IMG/VR virus record: IMGVR_UViG_3300022413_000047
Location: 1 to 21,243 of that record
Origin: a virus
Length of the DNA: 21,243 nucleotides
Strand: one strand, 5' to 3'
In this document: in pieces, positions 1 through 5,452 of the stretch
Numbering within the stretch: the stretch's first letter is position 1
Layout: each line of letters opens with the position of its first letter
Notes under the pieces: model-generated
What the model saw: only the letters and a program-made list of their open reading frames with translations
Told to the model about the DNA's origin: nothing
The model's database searches: none
Translations under genes and position numbers: made by a program

Positions 1-33
1 TGGGAGCGTTAACTAAAGTTATAAGTTGTGAAT

Positions 34-59
34 TCTTGTTCGTTTCCCGAAAAACAAGA
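34..59. repeat. quasi-palindrome upstream of the plus-strand operon
   Basis: The arms TCTTGTT (34-40) and AACAAGA (53-59) are perfectly complementary. Inside them TTTC (43-46) mirrors GAAA (49-52), so almost the whole 26-base element is symmetric. It lies 50 bases before the first plus-strand start codon and has no T-tract after it, which fits an operator better than a terminator. The HTH protein encoded at 4932-5168 is one possible ligand; that link is inference. Confidence 0.4.
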
Positions 60-109
60 TATAGCTAGTGCTAATATTCTTGAGTTATCCTTTGGGAAGG
101 AATAGCCCG

Positions 110-340
110 ATGGAAAGTGATGAGCCGATGACTCATTCAGAAGCAGTCGAAATTCGTGAGCTAATAGACCAACATCGTGATGTTCTGTCGTGGGCGAAGA
201 TTCAGATGCAAGCAGCTAAGCGAAGAGAAGCCATGTTTGCAAAGATAACTGAGTCTACGTTAGGGCATCTTCTTTGGGTTGTCGTTGTGGGTCTAGGTGT
301 AGCTATATGGCAAACTGTAAAGCAACTGTTGAGACCTTAA
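110..340 (+). CDS. small single-pass membrane protein, unknown function
   Basis: This 76-residue protein has a charged, helical N-terminal half (residues about 10-45, rich in E, K and R, probably coiled coil). One hydrophobic segment follows near residues 49-65 (LLWVVVVGLGVAIW), then a short basic tail. I chose the ATG at 110 because GGAAGG lies about nine bases upstream; a GTG at 68 would add 14 residues without a better ribosome site. It is the first gene of the plus-strand group and overlaps the next gene by 34 bases. The shape of soluble helix plus C-terminal membrane anchor occurs in small phage holin-like or accessory proteins, but I do not recognise a family. A holin role is possible and unproven. 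Confidence 0.65.
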   Translation: MESDEPMTHSEAVEIRELIDQHRDVLSWAKIQMQAAKRREAMFAKITESTLGHLLWVVVVGLGVAIWQTVKQLLRP

Positions 341-822
341 ACCATGAGCGTTCCAAGGGTAAGAACAGAAGGCGTTTATTTAGCTTTTGGTTCCTGTGCA
401 AGGCGATTCTTGTTATTTGGGCTGCCTATGTGCTTGTTAGGCCTTATTTCGCCTCAGATGGCCCCATATTCGTTTATAACTCGCAGCCTTATCTAACGGA
501 CTCCTCTTTGGTCTCTTCCCCTGACGTAAGGCCTGGAGAGGTCCTCGTTGCCTATTTCAACGGACACGTCAGAAGGGAATGCGATAGGGTTACATATATT
601 CGCCAGTTCATTAAGAAAGGGGATGAAGGCGAAGAGGTCGTCAAGTCGCTTGCTACGGGGCCTGTTTCTTTGCGTCCTGGCATCTATAGGCTTCGCATAG
701 CTCAGAAAGTCCCTTCGGAGCTTATGCCCGGGAAATGGACTTGGAGGGAAGTTGAGATAGCTGAATGCTACAAAGGAAGATTCTGGAAATCTTCCGTTGA
801 TATGCGGTTTTCTGTTATCTAG
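307..822 (+). CDS. membrane-anchored extracytoplasmic protein, unknown function
   Basis: The 171-residue product begins with a very basic stretch (SKGKNRRR near residues 16-23). A hydrophobic segment follows at about 24-44, then a soluble C-terminal domain of some 125 residues. The positive-inside rule places that domain in the periplasm. Cys92 and Cys154 could form a disulfide there. The domain looks beta-rich (runs such as GEVLVAYFNG and GIYRLRIA). The start at 307 lies inside the preceding gene, with AGGTG about ten bases upstream; an in-frame start at 274 is also open. It sits between another membrane protein and a sigma factor. That could reflect a signalling or superinfection-exclusion role, but nothing in the sequence proves either. 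Confidence 0.65.
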   Translation: MANCKATVETLNHERSKGKNRRRLFSFWFLCKAILVIWAAYVLVRPYFASDGPIFVYNSQPYLTDSSLVSSPDVRPGEVLVAYFNGHVRRECDRVTYIRQFIKKGDEGEEVVKSLATGPVSLRPGIYRLRIAQKVPSELMPGKWTWREVEIAECYKGRFWKSSVDMRFSVI

Positions 823-842
823 GCAACTATGCTTGTTTCTCA

Positions 843-1394
843 ATGGGGCGTTTTACTTCTGGCTTTGACGAGGCAAGCAAGAAGGCTTTGATTGTCTTAG
901 GAAAGGGCAGTGTTGACGAAGAAGACCTAGATAGCGCTATTGAAGAGCTTGAAAAGCAAGTTCGCTTTTGGGTCAAGCGCTCTAATGGGCTGCTGAATTA
1001 TGATGACGCAGAGAGCGTTGCGTTTGTTTCGTTTATGGAGGCGTTGGTAAGCTACAAGAAAGACCGGAACGCTGGATTCAAGCACTATTCAAAATTACGA
1101 ATAAGGTGGAGCTTGATAGATGCGCTTCGTTCTCACGGAACGAATGTCTCATCTCGCTCCGTTGAATTTCTTAATGAGTCTGAATATGCAGGAATCTTTG
1201 ATGGCCATCAAGAGCACGCGAAGATGCTTGATTACGCAGAGAAGGCTTTTGATGCGCTGCCCCCAAGAAACCAACTGATAGTGGAAAGGATGTTGAAAGG
1301 AGACTTGAGGAAGGATATTTGCGATAAGTTTAATCTCTCGGATAGGCAACTGAATAGGATTTACAAGAGCTATGTTGATTCGATTGATAAATGA
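843..1394 (+). CDS. sigma-70 family RNA polymerase sigma factor, FliA-like
   Basis: The 183-residue protein carries the two core sigma-70 domains. A region-2-like block spans about residues 54-98: DDAESVAFVSFMEAL, then a Y-K-x-D-R-N-x-G-F-x-x-Y stretch, then LRIRWSLIDALRSHG. This matches the 'F-x-x-Y-A-x-x-R-I-R-G-A-I-x-D-x-L-R' pattern of FliA/SigF-type factors. A region-4-like helix-turn-helix lies at about 132-178 (LPPRNQLIVERML, then DICDKFNLSDRQLNRI). It is shorter than a full FliA (about 240 residues), and the region 3 segment looks reduced. There is no good ribosome site near the ATG at 843, so expression may depend on the gene 20 bases upstream. It converges on the endolysin gene. By role it should redirect host RNA polymerase to phage promoters, most likely those of the late operon; the target is inferred. 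Confidence 0.82.
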   Translation: MGRFTSGFDEASKKALIVLGKGSVDEEDLDSAIEELEKQVRFWVKRSNGLLNYDDAESVAFVSFMEALVSYKKDRNAGFKHYSKLRIRWSLIDALRSHGTNVSSRSVEFLNESEYAGIFDGHQEHAKMLDYAEKAFDALPPRNQLIVERMLKGDLRKDICDKFNLSDRQLNRIYKSYVDSIDK

Positions 1395-1415
1395 GTTGAG
1401 GCGGGTCCCTTTTCT

Positions 1416-1446
1416 GAATATAGAGGAAAACGTTCGATCTATATTC
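1416..1446. repeat. inverted repeat at the convergent gene junction
   Basis: GAATATAGA (1416-1424) and TCTATATTC (1438-1446) form a perfect 9-bp inverted repeat around a 13-base loop. It lies between the sigma factor gene and the endolysin gene and includes the endolysin stop codon. The position suits a bidirectional terminator or transcript 3' end, but the stem is AT-rich and no clear U-tract follows on either strand. Termination is therefore only a possibility. Confidence 0.35.
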
Positions 1447-1927
1447 GAGGCGTTGCGTAAGGTTCTAATTGGACGTGGGCTCCATCCGGAAATTTCTTCC
1501 ACCTGCCTCCCCAAGTAACGATGCTTCCTCTATCCTTTGCTGTGCTTTCCCAGCATGGCCCTATTTTGTTGAAATCTTCCCAATGCCAGGAAATCTCTCC
1601 ATCGACTAAAGGGACAAAGTCGATGGCTCTGCCAATTAAGTGATAGGACCTCATTGTCTGGCTAGCCCCTCGCTTGACTAGCTTTGCTTGCCTGGCCTCT
1701 GTTCTTAACCCTTCTATGACCACGAAATCTAGAGGGGACACTTGCAAAACATCCCATGCTATATTGACTAGCTCTTTATCTACTCCTTTGAGATTCTCTA
1801 GGCTTCTTTTTGACCACCTTCGTCTAATTACTTTTTCTGGTATTGCTTCTTGCTTTCTTAGCAGTTCGGCTGCTTTGCTTAAGGACTCAGCTGCTTGATT
1901 TATCAAATCTTCTAAGGTTTGCATCAT
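1439..1927 (-). CDS. M15 family peptidase, endolysin
   Basis: This 162-residue protein carries the zinc peptidase signature of the VanY/D-Ala-D-Ala carboxypeptidase-like M15 family. The pattern S-x-H-x-x-G-x-A-x-D appears at residues 94-103 (SYHLIGRAID), preceded by EGLRTEARQ. A second metal-ligand region is W-G-G-R-W near 139-143 and DGAHVQ at 148-153. Phage members cleave peptidoglycan peptide cross-links and act as endolysins. Residues 1-40 form an added helical segment before the catalytic domain. No signal peptide is seen, so release should need a holin. The start has AAGGAGGT about eight bases upstream and overlaps the preceding gene by 41 bases. It is the last gene of the early operon, over 3.5 kb from the holin and lipoprotein genes at the end of the late operon. 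Confidence 0.88.
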   Translation of the reverse strand: MMQTLEDLINQAAESLSKAAELLRKQEAIPEKVIRRRWSKRSLENLKGVDKELVNIAWDVLQVSPLDFVVIEGLRTEARQAKLVKRGASQTMRSYHLIGRAIDFVPLVDGEISWHWEDFNKIGPCWESTAKDRGSIVTWGGRWKKFPDGAHVQLEPYATPRI

Positions 1928-2069
1928 TTTGGTTGACCTCCTTAAGTAGCTCGTCGCGTCTCTGTCCGTACTGCAAAATGCCTACAGGGTCATTTACACT
2001 TCGCGCTTCTGCAAGAAGCGACTCTACCGCAGCAAGCTCTGCCCGTAGTCCGTCAAGTCTCTGCATCAT
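1887..2069 (-). CDS. small coiled-coil protein, unknown function
   Basis: The 60-residue product is almost entirely helical with heptad-like leucines (MMQRLDGLRAELAAVESLL at the start, later RRDELLKEVNQ) and no membrane segment. I chose the ATG at 2069 because it overlaps the stop of the upstream membrane ORF as ATGA; a GTG at 2081 is also in frame. The reading frame runs 41 bases into the endolysin gene and contains its ribosome-binding site, so the two are probably translationally coupled. It begins with MMQ-x-L like the endolysin, and the two starts share the bases AAAATGATGCA. Its role is unknown. Its place directly before an endolysin suggests a lysis-related function, but that is inference. 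Confidence 0.6.
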   Translation of the reverse strand: MMQRLDGLRAELAAVESLLAEARSVNDPVGILQYGQRRDELLKEVNQNDANLRRFDKSSS

Positions 2070-2272
2070 TTTATAAACCACTCAATCATCGCCAATACTA
2101 TGTGCAGGGAGATGGCGAAGCTAAGTAAAATTTTTGATGTCGTACTTAAGAAGTTCTTTCTTTGCTCTTTTTTCTGCCTCTTTCCATCCCATAGCTCGAT
2201 TACTGATGCCGTTTGCGTAGTGCGATAGCCATCTGAAGTAGACGTCTTCTGTTCTGTGTTTGAGTATTTCAT
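2066..2272 (-). CDS. possible small membrane protein overlapping another gene
   Basis: The 68-residue frame has a polar, Ser/Thr/Gln/Lys-rich N-terminal part and a hydrophobic C-terminal segment at about residues 47-65 (ILLSFAISLHIVLAMIEW) ending in a lysine. Two signs favour translation: GAGAGG lies five bases before its ATG, and its TGA overlaps the next start as ATGA. Against it, 152 bases overlap the 2121-2288 gene in another frame, and the N-terminal composition is typical of out-of-frame reading. If real it would be an early-operon anchor or holin-like protein directly upstream of the endolysin. A spurious frame is nearly as likely. Confidence 0.38.
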   Translation of the reverse strand: MKYSNTEQKTSTSDGYRTTQTASVIELWDGKRQKKEQRKNFLSTTSKILLSFAISLHIVLAMIEWFIK

Positions 2273-2288
2273 TGTGCCTCTCTGTCAT
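2121..2288 (-). CDS. small basic helical protein, unknown function
   Basis: I report the 55-residue version starting at the internal ATG (MTERHNEILKHRTED); an ATG at 2312 overlapping the upstream gene would add eight residues. The protein is rich in Lys, Arg and Glu, with no membrane segment. Its core NGISNRAMGWKEAEKRAKKE resembles the FGISEKRAFQMAEREYEE core of the upstream 65-residue protein, so the two may be diverged paralogues. I do not recognise a family. Most of it is also covered by a second open frame (2066-2272). Its position in the early operon suggests an auxiliary early function, possibly host interaction, which the sequence does not demonstrate. Confidence 0.5.
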   Translation of the reverse strand: MTERHNEILKHRTEDVYFRWLSHYANGISNRAMGWKEAEKRAKKELLKYDIKNFT

Positions 2289-2298
2289 GAATTTAGTA

Positions 2299-2496
2299 TC
2301 ACGTCTTGTCATGGTCTTGCTGTTCTTCGCTTGTTTTTATAAATTCTTCGTATTCTCTTTCGGCCATCTGGAATGCGCGCTTTTCACTAATTCCAAATGT
2401 CCACCTTCCCATCCCTAACGGGAAGCTGTTTCCTTCTAGAATTATTGCTGCTCTTTCTTCTATCCATTCCTTCTTGCTATCAATTCTTTTCCTCAC
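2299..2496 (-). CDS. small charged early protein, unknown function
   Basis: The product is 65 residues, strongly charged and mostly helical. It starts at a GTG with GGAG about seven bases upstream, inside the 3' end of the preceding gene (17-base overlap). Its middle (W-T-F-G-I-S-E-K-R-A-F) resembles the next gene's core. The C-terminal tail is acidic and polar (EEQQDHDK). There is no membrane segment, signal peptide or zinc motif. Family and role are unknown. The good ribosome site and tight spacing support it as a real gene. Confidence 0.62.
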   Translation of the reverse strand: MRKRIDSKKEWIEERAAIILEGNSFPLGMGRWTFGISEKRAFQMAEREYEEFIKTSEEQQDHDKT

Positions 2497-2740
2497 TTTC
2501 CTCTCCTTTGTCTCCTTTTTGCATCTCTCTTTCTATTATTCTTCTTTCAATTTCTTCTCTATGGGCTGCTAATCTAGATGCGAAGTAAACAATCATCATT
2601 GCTAGATTGTCTATGTCTTCTATTTCTCTAGAAACAACTTGAGGCGCTTGTCCTTTTATTAACTCGAGTATGTAGTGATCGATAAGTTCTGGCTTATCTC
2701 TTCTTAAGAAATCAAGGCTTACGCTGTATTTTGCGCTCAT
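2480..2740 (-). CDS. helical early protein, unknown function
   Basis: From the ATG at 2740 this is an 86-residue protein beginning MSAKYSVSLDFLRR. In-frame starts at 2752 (ATG) and 2776 (GTG) are alternatives, and none has a strong ribosome site. The centre holds a mildly hydrophobic helix (DIDNLAMMIVYFASRLAAHREE), too polar for a confident membrane span. The C-terminus is very charged (ERRIIEREMQKGDKGEESEE) and probably coiled coil. It overlaps the upstream gene, which fits coupled translation. I do not recognise a family. Confidence 0.6.
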   Translation of the reverse strand: MSAKYSVSLDFLRRDKPELIDHYILELIKGQAPQVVSREIEDIDNLAMMIVYFASRLAAHREEIERRIIEREMQKGDKGEESEEKN

Positions 2741-2978
2741 AAGTATCGCCATTCTCGTAAAATTTATCGTATTCACTTGCCAGATCAGAGGCGACGTTTA
2801 TTAGCTCTATATAGCTATCGATTAATTCGCCAATAGCAAGGCATTGTTCTATACCGAGTTTTTTTACGTCATTAGCTAAGTCCTCGCATAGGTCTAAATT
2901 GTTTAGCATTCTTGCTTTCATCTCTTGATTCATATTAAGAAGTTCTTGCATATCGTTTGCTTCATATCTAGTAAGCAT
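2712..2978 (-). CDS. helical early protein, unknown function
   Basis: This 88-residue acidic protein is predicted to be almost all helix (ELLNMNQEMKARMLNNLDL, then LCEDLANDVKKLG). It has no membrane segment. AAGGAG lies nine bases before its ATG, and that ATG follows directly on the stop codon of the resolvase gene, so it belongs firmly to the operon. Two cysteines (near residues 31 and 46) form no zinc motif. No family is recognised. A replication-accessory role is possible from context only. Confidence 0.62.
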   Translation of the reverse strand: MLTRYEANDMQELLNMNQEMKARMLNNLDLCEDLANDVKKLGIEQCLAIGELIDSYIELINVASDLASEYDKFYENGDTYERKIQRKP

Positions 2979-3467
2979 CTAACCGTACTCCTTAAAAGCT
3001 CCAAATCTTGCAATAAGATAGCTATCTGCTATTCCAAGTTGTTGTTCTTTAGGTAAAAAATCTATTTGCCATCCTGGCTCCATGTTTTTAAATAGAGTTA
3101 ATGCTGCTGATTTATCTTTCCCGCTTATCCCGTGATGCTTTTTCCATTCGTTAGGCAGCGGATAGTGTATTGGCCACTTGTTGGCGAAAACTATCCCCTC
3201 TATTAGTCCAAAGGAACGACCAAAGCTAAACATGCTGGATACGCCCTGGCGAGGCATTGCCTTAACTCGCTCTAGATAGACAATTGGCGATACTCCTGCA
3301 TAGGCCTTTAGCTGCTCACATGCGGCTCTTCCGTCTATTTCTTTTCCCTTTCCGTGAGATTTCTCTTGCAATCTAAAGTTTTCGGCGACAATTATTTCCT
3401 TGTGCTCCGTCGAGTAAACGGTAATAGCGCCGCTCATGCCTGGGTCAATTCCTATAATTGAGCGCAT
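2979..3467 (-). CDS. RuvC-like Holliday junction resolvase
   Basis: The 162-residue protein opens with the RNase H-fold strand MRSIIGIDPGMSGAI, which places catalytic Asp8. Glu66 follows in VYLERV, then the Q-G-V-S-S-M-F-S-F-G-R-S-F-G stretch typical of phage RuvC-like nucleases, and an acidic site near Asp148 (GIADSYLIARFG). Such enzymes resolve branched DNA during recombination and before packaging. The ATG at 3467 overlaps the helicase stop as TAATG; an upstream in-frame start would add 19 residues running into the helicase gene and is less likely. It follows the SSB-like and helicase genes, completing a compact replication and recombination module. Length suits the family. Confidence 0.87.
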   Translation of the reverse strand: MRSIIGIDPGMSGAITVYSTEHKEIIVAENFRLQEKSHGKGKEIDGRAACEQLKAYAGVSPIVYLERVKAMPRQGVSSMFSFGRSFGLIEGIVFANKWPIHYPLPNEWKKHHGISGKDKSAALTLFKNMEPGWQIDFLPKEQQLGIADSYLIARFGAFKEYG

Positions 3468-4498
3468 TATTCTTTGTACCAACCTCCTCCAGCATCTGGC
3501 GTTTCTTCGCTTATCCATTTCCATCCATCGTTCACCTTTACAGCGCTAAATCCTGCAGCTCTTCTTGCTTTTTGAACGGTATTCCAAGAGTATCCGCCTT
3601 CTTGCGCTGACTTTCGTATTGTTCCAGGGATAAGGACTCCTTTTTGGATTTTGCTTTCTTCTGCGAGCCACTTCATTAGCTCTCTAACTTCTTCATCTAG
3701 ACGTTGAGATGAAGATACAATCATGTCTAAATCTTCTTCTCTAAGCTCTCTTGGGTCCCATTCTATTGGATGGACTCCATTGTCTGGATTTACTTTATAT
3801 GCAAATCCGAATCTTGCTGGTCCTAGATTATTTTTGATGCAAAGCATTAGCCTTCTGTCTAGGTCCGTCGGGTCCAAAGCCACTAAGTACGATGTTCTCG
3901 CGGCCCCGCTGAATTGAATTGAGCCAGATACTCTATAAAGACCTGCCTGATCGCTTGTTTTATTAAGGTGCGCAATCATCAAGAACGCAACATTCTTCTC
4001 CATAATCATTTCAGCCACAGGTCTAAGCGCCCTCCTAACGCTTGTGTCTCTGTAGTTATCCGTTTGCTCATTAAAATATGCGCTTAAAGGGTCTAAGATG
4101 ATTAAAGATGGATTAATTTCATCTATTACCTTCTCTAGTATGTCCATGTCATCGAAAGTCATTTGATGAACATATTCGCTACCATCTGAACACCAACCTT
4201 GCAGCTCAAAAACTCTATCGAGGTCTGCTCCAAGCTTTTCTAGCCTTGGTCTTATCGTGTCGCCAAAATCGTCTTCGCAATTAATTAAAACGACATTTCC
4301 TGGTTTGTTCGCTTGTCCGTCTGGCCATTCGGTTCCCTTGCTAACACGAGCTGCTATATCTAAAGACACCCAAGATTTTCCTATTCCTGGGTCACCTGCT
4401 ATTAAGCTTATTCGTCCTTTAGGAATTTTTTCGTGCCATAGCCATTCTACGGTTCGTGGCTCTATTTCCTGGAGCTTGTTGATTACTGGATTTCGCAT
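3467..4498 (-). CDS. RepA-like replicative helicase / RecA-fold ATPase
   Basis: The 343-residue protein has a RecA-type ATPase core. Walker A is GDPGIGKS (residues 35-42), Walker B is LIILDP (132-137), and a sensor-like strand AFLMIAHLNK lies at about 171-180. This order fits the AAA_25/RepA group, whose members include hexameric plasmid and phage helicases. The C-terminal 80 residues, after about residue 260, look like a separate winged-helix domain (GTIRKSAQEGGYSWNTVQKA), useful for DNA or origin binding. The start overlaps the SSB-like stop as TAATG. As no polymerase or primase is present, this is the best candidate for the protein that loads or moves the host replication machinery on phage DNA. 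Confidence 0.85.
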   Translation of the reverse strand: MRNPVINKLQEIEPRTVEWLWHEKIPKGRISLIAGDPGIGKSWVSLDIAARVSKGTEWPDGQANKPGNVVLINCEDDFGDTIRPRLEKLGADLDRVFELQGWCSDGSEYVHQMTFDDMDILEKVIDEINPSLIILDPLSAYFNEQTDNYRDTSVRRALRPVAEMIMEKNVAFLMIAHLNKTSDQAGLYRVSGSIQFSGAARTSYLVALDPTDLDRRLMLCIKNNLGPARFGFAYKVNPDNGVHPIEWDPRELREEDLDMIVSSSQRLDEEVRELMKWLAEESKIQKGVLIPGTIRKSAQEGGYSWNTVQKARRAAGFSAVKVNDGWKWISEETPDAGGGWYKE

Positions 4499-4935
4499 TA
4501 GAACGGGATTTTATCGTCTGGGTCTTCACCGTTACTTTGCGACTCGCTAGAGTCCTCGGCCAGCTTCACCGGCCGCTTCTTTTTGAATCCTGTTTTTGCT
4601 TTTGGCCTTCCTCCTGTTTCTCCAAAATCTAGCTTTTCTTTCCAAATCGGCTTCCCGAAATCAATCACTTGCATAGACTCTATATCTAAGGCAGTTCCAC
4701 ACAATGGGCACACGTTATCATCAGGTATTCTATTCACTCCGTATAAAGCAATAACGGTTTGCTCCCTCTCGTCGTATCCTGAATAAACCAGATTCCTAAC
4801 GATTGCCAAATAGCTGGATTCTCTTGTCCAGACCCGGACGCATGAACCTTTATCTATTTCATTGTCGAACCCTGCTACCCTTATTCCCCATTCTCCAGAG
4901 CGAAGCTTCATCGGCTTTATGGATTTATCGGTCAT
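4498..4935 (-). CDS. SSB-like protein with zinc knuckle and acidic tail
   Basis: The 145-residue protein ends in GEDPDDKIPF, nearly identical to the conserved acidic C-terminal tip of bacterial single-stranded DNA binding proteins (DDDIPF). That tip recruits replication and repair partners. Residues 8-70 form a beta-rich domain (GEWGIRV, SCVRVWTR, YLAIVRNLVY, QTVIALYGV) that could be an OB-like barrel, though I cannot prove the fold. One CPLC pair (76-79) would give half a zinc site. Residues 109-125 are very basic (GRPKAKTGFKKKRPVK). The start overlaps the upstream stop as ATGA. Position directly before the helicase supports a single-strand binding or helicase-loading role. Confidence 0.7.
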   Translation of the reverse strand: MTDKSIKPMKLRSGEWGIRVAGFDNEIDKGSCVRVWTRESSYLAIVRNLVYSGYDEREQTVIALYGVNRIPDDNVCPLCGTALDIESMQVIDFGKPIWKEKLDFGETGGRPKAKTGFKKKRPVKLAEDSSESQSNGEDPDDKIPF

Positions 4936-5168
4936 TTTTTCTGCCCTTCTGTATCGATATCGATTCTCTCTAATACCATGGATAGTTTTGCGATCTGCCT
5001 CTTTATCGCAGCTCGTAATATCGTATTTGCCGTTTTAGGTAATTGCGTTTTCCCTTTCGCCCAATTTCGGATAGTAGTCGGCTCTACTCCAAAATCTTCT
5101 GAAAGTTGGGAAGCCCATTCTTTGCCGTATATTTGCACTCCTATGTCTTTGAATGCCCTGCCAAGCAT
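4932..5168 (-). CDS. small HTH DNA-binding regulator
   Basis: The 78-residue protein has a helix-turn-helix at about residues 17-40 (EWASQLSEDFGVEPTTIRNW), with the pattern of a Cro/XRE-like or DnaA-like recognition unit, followed by a basic helical C-terminal part. It is the second gene of the early operon and overlaps the first gene's stop by one base. Such a protein could autoregulate the early promoter; an inverted repeat lies between the -35 and -10 boxes there. It is smaller than CI-type repressors and has no cleavage or dimerisation domain, so it is closer to a Cro-type regulator. The target site is inferred. Confidence 0.72.
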   Translation of the reverse strand: MLGRAFKDIGVQIYGKEWASQLSEDFGVEPTTIRNWAKGKTQLPKTANTILRAAIKRQIAKLSMVLERIDIDTEGQKK

Positions 5169-5380
5169 CAATAGCGTTCCTTTGGGTCGTCTTGCGTATG
5201 CAAGAATTGATGTACTAGATTAATTTGGCTTGCTACGCAATTCGCTACGCCGCCATGTTCCATAAAGGTTCTAGTCGGAATGACGCTGAGATTCGCGTAT
5301 TCGTAAGAGTCGAGCCAAGTAGCGTTCTTGAGCTTTCCTAAGATTTTTCTATCTTCGTACGTCAAGTTATCTATAAACAT
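5168..5380 (-). CDS. first gene of the early operon, unknown function
   Basis: This 70-residue soluble protein begins MFIDNLTYEDRKILGKL. Its ATG follows an AGAGGAAAG ribosome site about eight bases away and lies 34 bases downstream of the -10 box. It should be among the first proteins made after infection, a position often used for host-takeover proteins. There is no recognisable motif and no membrane segment. Its stop overlaps the start of the HTH gene (TGATG). I do not recognise the family. Confidence 0.68.
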   Translation of the reverse strand: MFIDNLTYEDRKILGKLKNATWLDSYEYANLSVIPTRTFMEHGGVANCVASQINLVHQFLHTQDDPKERY

Positions 5381-5413
5381 GAATTCTTTCCTCTTTTCGA
5401 CACTTGAGGCGCC

Positions 5414-5441
5414 ATTCTAACAAAGAATTTTCGTTTGTCAA
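5414..5441 (-). promoter_or_regulatory. sigma-70 early promoter
   Basis: On the minus strand TTGACA (5436-5441, perfect -35) is followed by a 16-base spacer and TAGAAT (5414-5419, five of six -10 matches), with an extended -10 TG one base upstream. The predicted start site is near 5407, giving a short leader before the ATG at 5380. This is the clearest promoter in the window and should be recognised by the unmodified host polymerase. Confidence 0.9.
5420..5438. promoter_or_regulatory. possible operator inside the early promoter
   Basis: ACAAA (5420-5424) and TTTGT (5434-5438) form a short inverted repeat with a nine-base centre. It fills the spacer between the -10 and -35 boxes and runs into the -35. 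A protein bound here would block polymerase. The HTH protein encoded just downstream is the natural candidate. The arms are only five bases, so chance is not excluded. Confidence 0.3.
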
Positions 5442-5452
5442 GAGCTATCGGC

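Noticed and set aside
14-21. TAAAGTTA, similar to a FliA -35 box
   Set aside because: No GCCGATAA-like -10 follows at the expected 11-base distance, so I do not call a sigma-28 promoter.
36-65. TTGTTC and TATAGC as a plus-strand sigma-70 promoter
   Set aside because: Only three and four consensus matches with an 18-base spacer; too weak to annotate.
493-843. Minus-strand open frame of 116 codons
   Set aside because: It is antisense to the membrane-anchored protein gene, and the plus-strand frame has a coherent membrane topology and neighbours.
1149-1514. Minus-strand open frame of 121 codons
   Set aside because: It is antisense to the sigma factor and overlaps the endolysin end; both of those have recognisable motifs.
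2306-2572. Plus-strand hydrophobic frame that could suggest a membrane protein
   Set aside because: It is antisense to Lys/Glu-rich genes, whose complement always reads as Phe/Leu/Ser-rich. No ribosome site supports it.
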